A stretch of 64,000 bases of DNA from Planctomycetaceae bacterium (GTDB lineage Bacteria; Planctomycetota; Planctomycetia; Planctomycetales; Planctomycetaceae), in contig JAWKUA010000010.1 in assembly GCA_041398785.1 (NCBI GenBank), forward strand, positions 174,053 to 238,052, given 5' to 3'. A model generated the notes under the pieces. It saw only the letters and a list, made by a program, of their open reading frames with translations. It was not told the origin of the DNA and ran no database searches. A program made the translations under genes and the position numbers. Within the stretch, counting starts at the first letter, position 1; each line of letters begins with the position of its first letter. Positions 24,211-32,256 of this stretch are shown in pieces.

Positions 24211-24572
24211 TCCGCCCGAGGTTCGTTCACCCGGAACGCACTTCTCCCTGCGCCGCATCGCCCGCGATTCCGTCTCTCCCAGCGCAGCCTCCGGAATAGG
24301 TCGCACCAGCACCGCGACGCGCGGGAGAGGCCGGACTTCGCAAGCGGCATCCTGGCTGCGCAGTCCGCTGATCCCGCGTACGCCCTGCCCCGCCGGACTT
24401 GCTGCGCTTGTTCGATCCCTCCGGCCTTCGACAGCGTTTGATCGAAATCGGGGATGTGAAGATCAGGCCTGGCGACGGGAGTTTTGTCAGGCGAAGTCGT
24501 TAGAATCCGCCTGCAAATCGAACTGTCATTCACCAGTGCGTTCCGGGCACGCTTGCGGACTTCAGGACCAGG
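24211..24572. other. Intergenic region with a -10-like element
   Basis: No gene is visible in these 362 bases. The left 200 bases are GC-rich and contain CGCGACGCGCGGGAGAGG-type sequence like degraded dispersed repeats. A -10-like TAGAAT lies at 24501-24506 preceded by GTCGT, about 70 bases before the start of the next gene. The only TTGTCA (24484-24489) is too close (11 bases) to serve as a standard -35 box. Confidence 0.35.
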
Positions 24573-25730
24573 ATGCGTTTTTCTGTTGTTGGAAATCTGG
24601 CTCAGGCAATTGTGCTGCTGCAGGCGGCGCATGAGTCAGCAATCCATGAACTGACTGTCGGGTATGTCACGGGTAAGTTGAAGGACCGAGTGGCAGAATC
24701 CGGTCTTCCTTTGCGGCTGGCATCGTCGGCGGAAGATGTGCTGGTCGATGCGCAGACAGATGTGATCCTGGTCGCGGCTTCCGACGCGCAGGAGTCCGTC
24801 TATCTGGCACGGCAGGCTTCGCAGGTTGATTGCCATGTTGTCGTACTGCCTCCGAAGGATGTGTCGACCGCGTTCAGTTACGAGCTGCACCTGCTGCTGG
24901 ATGAAAGTCGTCGCGGAATCATTGTTCTGTCCGGTCGGTGGTACGTCGAACCCGACAACGAAGTTACGAACCGGCGTGCTTCCGTTCGGCAGTTGGCCTT
25001 GTCGCTGCCGATTCCGGGATCTCACGACGCGTCGCTGGACCACGTACAGTTGGCGGCAATCGATGCCCTGTGCGGCTGCGGTTTTTCTTACAGTCAGGTG
25101 ACAGCGATCGACGTTCGAGCGGCCGATGACGTACTGCTGTCGCGGACAATCACACTGGGTGCATCCGAGGTGGCGGAGGCAAAGCTGCCGCCGGCAACGC
25201 TGACTTTGACCGCCGGACAGACCGCCGAAGCTCCGGCCGGTGAAATCCACGTCGCATTGTTTGATGGGAAACAAGGCACTCTCCGATTCCTCGCACCGGG
25301 GAACTCCTGCGATTCCGCCACCGGAGCGAACGGATTCTCACCGACGCTGCCTGATCGATTGACAAGTGCTCTGACATCGCCGGAACAGTGCCAGACGGCG
25401 ATGCGGCAGTTTTCGCATTCTCTTGAGCTGCTGGCAGGAATCGAAAAATCGCTGCGTCGCCGCAGAACGGTGGATGTGCATTCGGATGCAGCGTCAGAGC
25501 GTGGCGTTTTCAAGAGTCAGATGACGGCCATTGGCTGCGGCGTTCTGACTTACGTGACGCTGGGAATGGTTGTCTACCTGCTGATTGCTCAGGTGGCCGA
25601 CCTGCCGACATGGGCTCTGCAGACAGCCAGAATCATCTGGATTGCTCCGGTGGTGATCTTTCTGCTGCTGCAGTTGCTGCTTCCGGTTGCTCGAAGCCGT
25701 AACAGCGATCAGCCGCCCGCAAACGGATAG
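24573..25730 (+). CDS. Gfo/Idh/MocA-like Rossmann protein with C-terminal membrane anchor
   Basis: A 385-residue protein. The N-terminus MRFSVVGNLAQAIVLLQAAH is shaped like a dinucleotide-binding strand-helix, and TDVILVAASDAQESVYLARQ with CHVVVLPPKD fits strands 4-5 of the Gfo/Idh/MocA fold. The glycine-rich loop is reduced (GNLAQA instead of GxGxxG). A central region of alternating strands follows. Two membrane helices close the protein (about 319-343, GCGVLTYVTLGMVVYLLIAQ, and about 350-375, IIWIAPVVIFLLLQLLLPV). Membrane-anchored members of this family are unusual. It may be a pseudo-enzyme or sensor; no cofactor lysine motif (EKP) is apparent. It converges on trpA with a 20-base gap. Confidence 0.6.
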   Translation: MRFSVVGNLAQAIVLLQAAHESAIHELTVGYVTGKLKDRVAESGLPLRLASSAEDVLVDAQTDVILVAASDAQESVYLARQASQVDCHVVVLPPKDVSTAFSYELHLLLDESRRGIIVLSGRWYVEPDNEVTNRRASVRQLALSLPIPGSHDASLDHVQLAAIDALCGCGFSYSQVTAIDVRAADDVLLSRTITLGASEVAEAKLPPATLTLTAGQTAEAPAGEIHVALFDGKQGTLRFLAPGNSCDSATGANGFSPTLPDRLTSALTSPEQCQTAMRQFSHSLELLAGIEKSLRRRRTVDVHSDAASERGVFKSQMTAIGCGVLTYVTLGMVVYLLIAQVADLPTWALQTARIIWIAPVVIFLLLQLLLPVARSRNSDQPPANG

Positions 25731-25750
25731 CTGCCAACAGTCCGGAAACC

Positions 25751-26563
25751 TCAGTGAGACGGTTTCACAAGCTTCACCGCGCGACACATTTCTTCGGCGA
25801 ACGCCTGGACTGTCTGCGCGGCAGCTTCGGCGGAATTCGTTTCGGCGATGCGACGAACAACCGCCGACCCGACGATCACGCCGTCGGCGACTCCCGCCAG
25901 GCTTGCCACCTGATCCGCTCCACTGATGCCGAAGCCTACGGCCAGCGGAAGCTGAGTCTTTCCGCGAAGTTCGACCAGTTGCTGCGAAAGTTCGGCAGGC
26001 AGTTCGTTGCGGACTCCCGTGGTTCCCGCGACGGAAATGCAGTACACGAAGCCGCTCGAAGCATCAAGGATCTGCTGCGTTCTTGCGGCAGATGTCGTCG
26101 GAGCAATCAACTGCACCAGGTCCATGCCGGCGGCCGCCGCCAGGTTGTGAACGTCCGTTGCTTCGTCGGCGGGAAGGTCGGGAACAATGAGTCCGCGGAA
26201 TCCGACAGCGGCGGCTCGCTGAACAAAGTGCTCCGGTCCGTATCGGAAGATGATGGCATAGGAAACCATCGCCAGCACCGGCGGAAGTCCGGAATTCTTC
26301 AGCGATTCCATCGCCTGAAAGATCCCTTCCACCGTGATTCCCCGCTCCAGAGCTCGCGTGTAGGAAGCCTGAATCACCGGCCCGTCCGCGATCGGATCGC
26401 TGTACGGAAAACCCAGTTCAATCAGATCAACTCCCGCCCGGGACAAGGCCGTCAGCACGGCCGCGGTGGTTTTCAGATCCGGATCGCCCGCCGTAACAAA
26501 CGGCATGAACGCCATCCGGCCTTCCTGTTGTGCGCGATCGAAAGCCTGTGAAATTGGTGACAT
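25751..26563 (-). CDS. trpA: Tryptophan synthase alpha subunit
   Basis: A 270-residue TIM-barrel enzyme that cleaves indole-3-glycerol phosphate to indole and glyceraldehyde 3-phosphate, passing indole to TrpB. The catalytic acids E49 and D60 lie in LIELGFPYSDPIADGPVIQ, at the same numbers as in E. coli. FMPFVTAGDPDL, PVLAMVSYAIIFRYG, GLIVPDLPADEA and the phosphate-binding ISVAGTTGVRNELP and VGFGISGADQV loops are all present. Length is standard. No trpB or other trp gene is adjacent, so the pathway is dispersed. It is read from right to left and ends 20 bases from the Gfo/Idh-like gene. Confidence 0.97.
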   Translation of the reverse strand: MSPISQAFDRAQQEGRMAFMPFVTAGDPDLKTTAAVLTALSRAGVDLIELGFPYSDPIADGPVIQASYTRALERGITVEGIFQAMESLKNSGLPPVLAMVSYAIIFRYGPEHFVQRAAAVGFRGLIVPDLPADEATDVHNLAAAAGMDLVQLIAPTTSAARTQQILDASSGFVYCISVAGTTGVRNELPAELSQQLVELRGKTQLPLAVGFGISGADQVASLAGVADGVIVGSAVVRRIAETNSAEAAAQTVQAFAEEMCRAVKLVKPSH

Positions 26564-26600
26564 GGAACGCGTCCAGGGATTCCCGTGAGGATGCTCGTCA

Positions 26601-26722
26601 GGCGCGCGGCAGATGAGCTGTTATCTGCCCGCGAGCCGCACGGCGCTAGCCGCGGCTGTGTTCGCTGAGAACCGGGGCTATCGCCCTGCGGCTGGCGGGT
26701 AGATTCTCATCTGCCGCACGCC
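26601..26722. repeat. Dispersed palindromic element B, copy 1
   Basis: A 122-base element bounded by GGCGCGCGGCAGATGAG on the left and CTCATCTGCCGCACGCC on the right, an imperfect terminal inverted repeat. The interior has GAGCCGCACGGCGCTAGCCG and GCCCTGCGGCTGGCGGGTAG. Related copies are at 41493-41615, 49541-49670 and, mixed with another family, 47428-47559. It occupies most of the gap between trpA and the M50/HlyD gene, with no open frame of note. Confidence 0.65.
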
Positions 26723-26853
26723 TTAAGAAGTGGTGCTGCAGTTGTGGCGGAAGACTAACGGGTCAGCAGTCGTCGGCCAATCGACCACCGACGTGTCTCG
26801 CGCCGGTGCGGGACGGATCCACGTTGCAGGTAAATCGACACCTGCCGATCGCC

Positions 26854-29055
26854 TTACAGTCGAAAGGCGAAGGCATGACTGATGGCCCGCCAGGCTCGCG
26901 ACGCCAGCGACATCGGCCGGCAGGATATCCTGGCCACGCCGGACGAATACAGCGGAGCGGTCGCTCCCGCCGATAGCGTCATCCGCACGGGGTAGCGAAT
27001 CTCCGCGGGAACAAACCGATCGTCCCGCTGTCTTGCAGAAACCAACTGGTTGACGGCCAGTTCGCGGGCGACTTCTGTTCCGGGATTAGTTCCGATGATG
27101 GTCACTTGAGCGGAGACGGTATCGCCGACGCTTGACAGAAATCTCAGTTCTGCGGTTGCTTCGGGAGGGATCAGCACCACGTCTTCCTGCCGGACAAGAG
27201 CATCCGCCTGTCGAACCGAATCTTTGGCCACCCAGCACAAGAGCGTTTCGCGGTGCAGCCACGTTCCGCGATTGGCGGCGTCCAGCGGATTGCCGAACCA
27301 GAACTGCTGCGTCGCTTCGGTTGTCCGTTGGCGCGTGGTGTTTCGCTGGTTGACGACACGACCACCGGACGGGCTGACGATCCGAAGCTGGTCAATGGCC
27401 AGTCGCAGCGTCTGCAGCCGTTCCCGCGCCGACGCGATGGCGTCTTCGGCAGCCGGCAACGCGGCGCTCGCGGTGGGAATGGTTGATCTCAGGCCCAGCA
27501 ATGCCGTGTGGCGAAGTTCGTGCATCTGCAGTTCGGATTCCTGTTCGACCAGCCGCCGCTGAAGGTCGGGATTCGTCAGCGTGGCAATGGTGTCTCCCGC
27601 TCTGACTTCCGTCCCGGCAGCAACCGCCGACGCCAGCCGGCCATCAACAGCGACGAAAACCGGCACGCCTCCGGAATTCAGCGTGAACGGAGCGTTCACA
27701 GAATGGGGCAGCGGAATGAACAGCACCACCAGCACAATTACGCCGAACCAGGTTAGTCCGAACGCCGCCCGTCGAGACGCGCGCTGGTCGCGGGAAAGCT
27801 GAATTCTGCGCATTCGAACGTAGTTGGCATGAACCGCGCCGACCACAAGTCCCGCCACGACGGGCACCATCAGCACGATCACGATCGCCTCCAGCCCGTG
27901 TGGTTTCAGAAACTGGTGCATCGCCCAGAAGATGACGCTCAGCACAAAGAACCGATAGATCATCGACGCGATTCCGTAGGCGATCAGGCCCAGCTTCGGC
28001 AAAGTCAGCTCCGCGGCGTCAGGAGGCAGCCGGATTCCCAGGACAACGAAGTCGAACCAGCAACCGGACAGCCGCCTGGCTTCGGTCCCCAGATTCGGCA
28101 TTCGCAGCAGATCGGTCAGAACATGATACCCGTCGTACCTCAGCAGCGGATTTCCGTTGACCAGAACAGTATTGACGGATGCCACAAGTGTGACATTCAG
28201 CAGGAACAGATTCAGCGAACCGGGGATGCTGAACCGCCACAGCAGGAAGCAGACGGAAGCGATCAGCAGTTCGACCACGATCCCGGCGGCGGACACCTGA
28301 ATCCGCTTCCACCGATTTCTCTGCAGCCACGTGTCGCTGACGTCGCAGTACAGCATTGGCACAAAACCGACCAGGAGGACTCCCAGTTCGTGACATTCGC
28401 CACCGTGGTGGCAGCATGTCAGGCCGTGTCCCAGTTCATGAATGATCTTGATGACAACCACAGCCGCAAACAGATACTTCAAATTGTCCAGCGTGATCAG
28501 CCGGCGAAGTTCCGGAAGCTGAACGGCAATCTTATCCGCCTGAGTCACCGCCACGAAGGCAGCCGACAGAATGATCAGCAGCATGACGGCCAGCGCCGAG
28601 GGCCGATAGATCCAGCCAAGGACCGCATCCAGTCGCTGCAGCAGAGCGTTGGGGTCGAATCCGCGAAACCGGTGACTCAGAAGCGACGACATCCTCTGCC
28701 ACCTGCGCGCAGCCCGACCGCGTCGATCCTGTTCCAGCAGCAGTTCCGCGTGCCCCGGAACCGTGCTGACCAGCAACCCACTGCGGACCAGCGACATCAG
28801 GAAGGCATGCAGATTCTCCAGAGAAAACCGCACGTCCGGAAACGCCGACTGCATCGCGGTCAGAATCTGCCGCCACGACGTGCTGCCGGTCAGTAATTGC
28901 AACAGGGTCATTTCTTCCGGCAGCAGATGAAAATACTTCAGCCGCAGCGGATCCTTGACGGTCCAGCTTTCCGACGCCCCGGCATCGGTCTGGACAACCA
29001 CCAGATCCGGCCTCATCCGCCAGGGAATATCCGAGTCCGCCTGCACGAAACGCAC
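26854..29055 (-). CDS. M50 site-2-protease / HlyD-type membrane fusion protein
   Basis: A 733-residue polytopic protein. Residues about 35-100 form a PqqD-like winged helix (YFHLLPEEMTLLQLL, then FSLENLHAFLMSLVRSGLL). The M50 zinc site HELGHG is at 206-211, in the second hydrophobic span, and the third ligand region GNPLLRYDGYHVLTD is at 301-315. Several more spans follow up to about 455. The C-terminal 270 residues resemble an HlyD adaptor: half-motifs of a biotinyl-lipoyl domain (GVPVFVAVDGRLASAVAAGT and VRAGDTIATLTNPDLQR) flank a helical hairpin, then a beta-barrel part. Such proteins are annotated as peptide zinc metalloproteases linked to peptide export. No ABC transporter or precursor peptide gene is adjacent, so the substrate is unknown. 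Confidence 0.82.
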   Translation of the reverse strand: MRFVQADSDIPWRMRPDLVVVQTDAGASESWTVKDPLRLKYFHLLPEEMTLLQLLTGSTSWRQILTAMQSAFPDVRFSLENLHAFLMSLVRSGLLVSTVPGHAELLLEQDRRGRAARRWQRMSSLLSHRFRGFDPNALLQRLDAVLGWIYRPSALAVMLLIILSAAFVAVTQADKIAVQLPELRRLITLDNLKYLFAAVVVIKIIHELGHGLTCCHHGGECHELGVLLVGFVPMLYCDVSDTWLQRNRWKRIQVSAAGIVVELLIASVCFLLWRFSIPGSLNLFLLNVTLVASVNTVLVNGNPLLRYDGYHVLTDLLRMPNLGTEARRLSGCWFDFVVLGIRLPPDAAELTLPKLGLIAYGIASMIYRFFVLSVIFWAMHQFLKPHGLEAIVIVLMVPVVAGLVVGAVHANYVRMRRIQLSRDQRASRRAAFGLTWFGVIVLVVLFIPLPHSVNAPFTLNSGGVPVFVAVDGRLASAVAAGTEVRAGDTIATLTNPDLQRRLVEQESELQMHELRHTALLGLRSTIPTASAALPAAEDAIASARERLQTLRLAIDQLRIVSPSGGRVVNQRNTTRQRTTEATQQFWFGNPLDAANRGTWLHRETLLCWVAKDSVRQADALVRQEDVVLIPPEATAELRFLSSVGDTVSAQVTIIGTNPGTEVARELAVNQLVSARQRDDRFVPAEIRYPVRMTLSAGATAPLYSSGVARISCRPMSLASRAWRAISHAFAFRL

Positions 29056-29326
29056 CTTCCATCGTCGCGAGAATCACAGGTACGGAACGAGATGAGCCTT
29101 TGTCTTCATCAGCCACGACTGGATTCTGTGCCGATCGCCCGGAGCCAGCGGACCAGAAACGTCCATCTCGACAACTGTCACTACGACGCTGCCTCTGCAT
29201 TCCGATCTGTCACACTGCTGATTAGCGGTGACATTTGAAAAGTCTATAGAATCCCGGTTGAAGCAGACAGGTAACATCCGTCGTTGCTGATCACCCGTTG
29301 TCCGTACCGATTCAAACGCTTCGCCA

Positions 29327-30106
29327 TTGCAACTCAGACCTGAACAAATTCATCCGTGGATTGTGGCGCACCGGGGTGTTTCCGAGCGGTGTCCCGAAAA
29401 CACTCGCGCTGCCTTCGAAATGGCCGTCGCACAACAAGCCGATGCGATTGAATGCGACCTGCAACTGACGGCCGACGGTCATGTCATCGTCTGCCATGAT
29501 CCGACGCTGGATCGCTACGGTCACGCCGGCGTGCAGATCAGCCAGTCGACGCTTGCCGAGCTGCAGACGCTGGATGTCGGCAGTTGGTTCGGAAAGCAGT
29601 TTGCCGATCAGCGGCTGATGACGCTCAACGAGCTGCTGGCCGACTTTGGAAGCCGGATTCCGCTGTTTCTGGAACTGAAGGCCGAACAACTTTCCTCAGC
29701 GCAATGCGATCAATTCGTCCGCGAAGTGGTGGAACAGGCCTGTCAGTTTCCGAAACAGAATGATGTCGCGTTTCTTGCGTTCGATCCGGCAGTACTTGCG
29801 CGGCTTCACACTCTGGCTCCGCAGGCGAATTTGGTGCTGAACACGGAAGATCCGCAGGACGTTTCCGTTAACGAACCGATTTCGCTGGACTTGCTGTTCG
29901 GAGTCGACGGCAACATCGATCGAATGTCACGGGAAACAGTGCAGTGGCTTCACGATCGAAACCTGGTCGCTTTGAGCTACACGTGCAACAGCGAAACGGA
30001 TGTGCTGGCGGCACGGGAATGTGGCGTCGACGCAATCATCACAAACGATCCCGAACGAACTCGCGAGATACTTAGCGAACATGGACGCTCCGGCCGTGCA
30101 TCGTGA
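29327..30106 (+). CDS. Glycerophosphodiester phosphodiesterase
   Basis: A 259-residue cytoplasmic GDPD. The signature residues are present: IVAHRGVSERCPENTRAAF (H15, R16, E24), DAIECDLQLTADGHVIVCHD (metal acids and the second catalytic His), PLFLELKAE, and the terminal VDAIITNDPERTREIL. It releases glycerol 3-phosphate from deacylated phospholipid headgroups. The proposed start is TTG at 29327; no ATG exists near the motif. A -10-like TATAGAAT (29245-29252) and the inverted repeat TGTCAC/GTGACA (29208-29233) lie upstream. Its 3' end overlaps the glpD start by 26 bases, so product and consumer of glycerol 3-phosphate are translationally linked. Confidence 0.9.
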   Translation: MQLRPEQIHPWIVAHRGVSERCPENTRAAFEMAVAQQADAIECDLQLTADGHVIVCHDPTLDRYGHAGVQISQSTLAELQTLDVGSWFGKQFADQRLMTLNELLADFGSRIPLFLELKAEQLSSAQCDQFVREVVEQACQFPKQNDVAFLAFDPAVLARLHTLAPQANLVLNTEDPQDVSVNEPISLDLLFGVDGNIDRMSRETVQWLHDRNLVALSYTCNSETDVLAARECGVDAIITNDPERTREILSEHGRSGRAS

Positions 30107-31724
30107 CCCCCGTCTGCTGACGAATCAGGCGTTTGACGTCGTCGTTGTGGGAGGCGGCATCTACGGCAGTTGGATGGCGTTTCATGCTGCGGTCGCCGGA
30201 TTGAAGGTTGCTCTGATCGAAAAATCCGACTGGGGCAGCGCGACGTCGTCCGCGTCATCGAAACTGCTGCACGGCGGACTGCGGTACCTGGAACGTTACG
30301 AATTCGGCCTCGTTCGCAAATCGCTTCGGGAACGCCGTGAACTCAGTCAGCGGCTTCCTCATCAGGTTCGGCCGCTGCGATTTCTGGTGCCGGTGTACCG
30401 CGATACGCGAGTCGGCCGGTGGCGAATGAACGCTGGCCTGTGGCTGTACGACAGACTCGCCGGACGACGTCAGCCCGTGGGTGCCCACGAGTGGTTCTCC
30501 GCGCCGGACTTTCTGAAGCTGCTGCCGTCTCTGAAGAATGATGCGTTACTCGGCGGCTACAGCTACGGAGACTGCGGGACCGACGACGCTCGCCTTGTGC
30601 TGGAAATCGTGGCGTCCGCGATCCGAGCGGGGGCGGTTGCCTGTCACTATGTGAAGGCGGACGAACTGCTGACGGCGAACGGCCGCGCAACCGGAGTCCG
30701 CGTGACCGATCTGGAATCGGGAAGCCGGTTCGACGTGACCGGATCAATCGTCATCAATGCCGCCGGCCCGTGGGTCAACCGCCAATTCGGACGAACCAAC
30801 GACAATGCGTCACCGAACCCGGCCGGATCGCACATTCCGGAAAGCGCGGTTCGGCTGACAAAAGGCGTTCACCTGGTGATGCCGGCGCTGGAATCGCCGC
30901 ATGCCGTGCTGCTGACTTCGAAGAGCGACGGTCGCGTCTTCTTTTTGATTCCCTGGTACGGACGCACGCTGCTGGGAACAACGGACACTGACTTTCACGG
31001 CGACCCTGAATCGGTATCCGTGGAAATGTCCGACATTGATTATCTGCTTTCGGCGGCCAACAGCTATCTGCAGATTCCCTGGACACACGACGATATCCAC
31101 GGTTCGTTCGCGGGACTTCGCACGCTGCAGGAGGAAGCGGGCCGAAAGGCATCGGGTGTGTCGCGCGAATGGTTGTTCGAAGAAACGGTACCGGGCCTGT
31201 GGACGTCGATCGGCGGGAAGCTGACGTCGGCGCGAGTGGACGCGATTGAAGCCGTCGATCGCATTCTGGCATCGCTGAAACGTCCGCGACATCACGCGTT
31301 TCCGGAACAAGAGATGGCGTGGTGTCCTGACGGTCGGTTTTTCGACTGGCTGCGTCAGACGTGTTCGGAAGCGGAAGCCGCGGGACTCGACGCGGAAACT
31401 GCCACGGAATGTGCTCGCCGCCACGGTGCCCGCATGGCCGACATCATCGCTCTCGTGAAAACGTCACCGGACCTGGCGGCACGAATTGTCAGGGACCTGC
31501 CGTTCTGCCGAGCCGAAGTCGTTCACGCCGCGCGAAGTGAAATGGTGCGGACACTGGTCGATCTTCTTCGCCGTCGAATTCCACTGCTTATCCTGACACG
31601 GCTGACTCAGGAGACAATCACCGACGTCTGCGATCTGGCCGCTCCCGAACTTGGCTGGGATGCCGCTCGCTGCGCGCAGGAAGTGGCCACCGTGAACAGC
31701 CTGACGACAGCCAACCGTGCCTGA
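30081..31724 (+). CDS. glpD: Aerobic glycerol-3-phosphate dehydrogenase
   Basis: A 547-residue FAD enzyme that oxidises glycerol 3-phosphate to dihydroxyacetone phosphate and passes electrons to quinone. The FAD dinucleotide fold FDVVVVGGGIYGSWMAFHAA is at about 18-37, followed by SSKLLHGGLRYLERYEFGLV, the family signature. Other blocks are YGDCGTDDARLVLEIV, INAAGPWVN, RLTKGVHLVMPA, FFLIPWYGRTLLGTTDTDF and the C-terminal helical domain. The open frame reaches back to 30000, but MDAPAVHRDPRLLTNQAFD at 30081 is the natural start and lies inside the end of the GDPD gene. The stop is followed immediately by dispersed element C. Confidence 0.95.
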   Translation: MDAPAVHRDPRLLTNQAFDVVVVGGGIYGSWMAFHAAVAGLKVALIEKSDWGSATSSASSKLLHGGLRYLERYEFGLVRKSLRERRELSQRLPHQVRPLRFLVPVYRDTRVGRWRMNAGLWLYDRLAGRRQPVGAHEWFSAPDFLKLLPSLKNDALLGGYSYGDCGTDDARLVLEIVASAIRAGAVACHYVKADELLTANGRATGVRVTDLESGSRFDVTGSIVINAAGPWVNRQFGRTNDNASPNPAGSHIPESAVRLTKGVHLVMPALESPHAVLLTSKSDGRVFFLIPWYGRTLLGTTDTDFHGDPESVSVEMSDIDYLLSAANSYLQIPWTHDDIHGSFAGLRTLQEEAGRKASGVSREWLFEETVPGLWTSIGGKLTSARVDAIEAVDRILASLKRPRHHAFPEQEMAWCPDGRFFDWLRQTCSEAEAAGLDAETATECARRHGARMADIIALVKTSPDLAARIVRDLPFCRAEVVHAARSEMVRTLVDLLRRRIPLLILTRLTQETITDVCDLAAPELGWDAARCAQEVATVNSLTTANRA

Positions 31725-31826
31725 TGCTTTGTCAGCACGAAATTGATGAGTTGTGTGGCACTGGCTTTGCCAGTGGTTTCCGCAGCGCAGGCGCACTGGC
31801 ACTGGCTGTGCCACACAACAAGACAT
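31725..31826. repeat. Dispersed palindromic element C, copy 1
   Basis: Starts directly after the glpD stop with TGCTTTGTCAGCACGAAATT and contains a large hairpin between TTGTGTGGCACTGGC (31751-31765) and the matching TGTGCCACACAA (31808-31819 region). The same element occurs inverted at 50195-50298, where it ends GTGCTGACAAAGCA just before the SDR gene. Both copies share the outer arms, the GTGGCACTG stems and a GCGC(C/A)GG loop. Its position after glpD suggests it could also act as a transcription barrier. Confidence 0.7.
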
Positions 31827-31898
31827 TTCCGCCGGGACACAGGCGTTGCATCAGCCGAGTATTGATTGATTGGCCGGTCGCGGTATTCGGGTGCGATT

Positions 31899-31928
31899 CG
31901 GGAGGGCGAGGCTCCTGCCGAGCCGCGT
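31899..31928. repeat. Dispersed GC-rich palindrome D, copy 1
   Basis: The core CGGGAGGGCGAGGCTCCTGC followed by CGAGCCGCG matches, in opposite orientation, the sequence at 60911-60941 (CGGCTCGGCGGAGCCTCGCC then CTCCCGG). The GGCTC/GAGCC arms form a short stem. The remainder of the 31827-32007 gap has no gene. Confidence 0.5.
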
Positions 31929-32007
31929 GTGCCACAGGACGTCCGCAGCGACTCGGCGGGAGTCTCGCGCACCCGAGCAATGACGCGGCTCAGACCACAC
32001 ACCGGTC

Positions 32008-32256
32008 CTATTCGCGACCGCGAAGCGGGTGACGGCCGGCGTCGTCGGATTCATTGCTGCCCAGCGCGATTCTGGCGGCAGTTGAGACTCGCACCAGCAG
32101 CGTTCCGGCCTTCAGCACCGACATCGCGGCGAAAACCACCACACCGGCTTCAACAACCTGCCGGTTCAGCGCGACAAAGACGGCGATGACCATCAGCAGC
32201 AGACCCGACCCCACCAGCAGCCAGCCCACCGTTTCACGAATGTACAGAAACACCAC
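32008..32256 (-). CDS. Small two-span membrane protein
   Basis: An 82-residue protein with two hydrophobic spans, about 8-30 (TVGWLLVGSGLLLMVIAVFV) and about 36-56 (VEAGVVVFAAMSVLKAGTLL), and a polar tail. Its start overlaps the 3' end of the preceding membrane-protein gene by 23 bases, so it is the last gene of the minus-strand MoxR cluster. No conserved polar residue stands out. It may be an accessory subunit of the cluster's membrane complex; the role is unknown. Confidence 0.6.
   Translation of the reverse strand: MVFLYIRETVGWLLVGSGLLLMVIAVFVALNRQVVEAGVVVFAAMSVLKAGTLLVRVSTAARIALGSNESDDAGRHPLRGRE

Noticed and set aside
27829..28896. 355-codon plus-strand frame inside the M50/HlyD gene
   Set aside because: Gln/His/Arg-rich shadow translation of a gene with clear motifs on the other strand.
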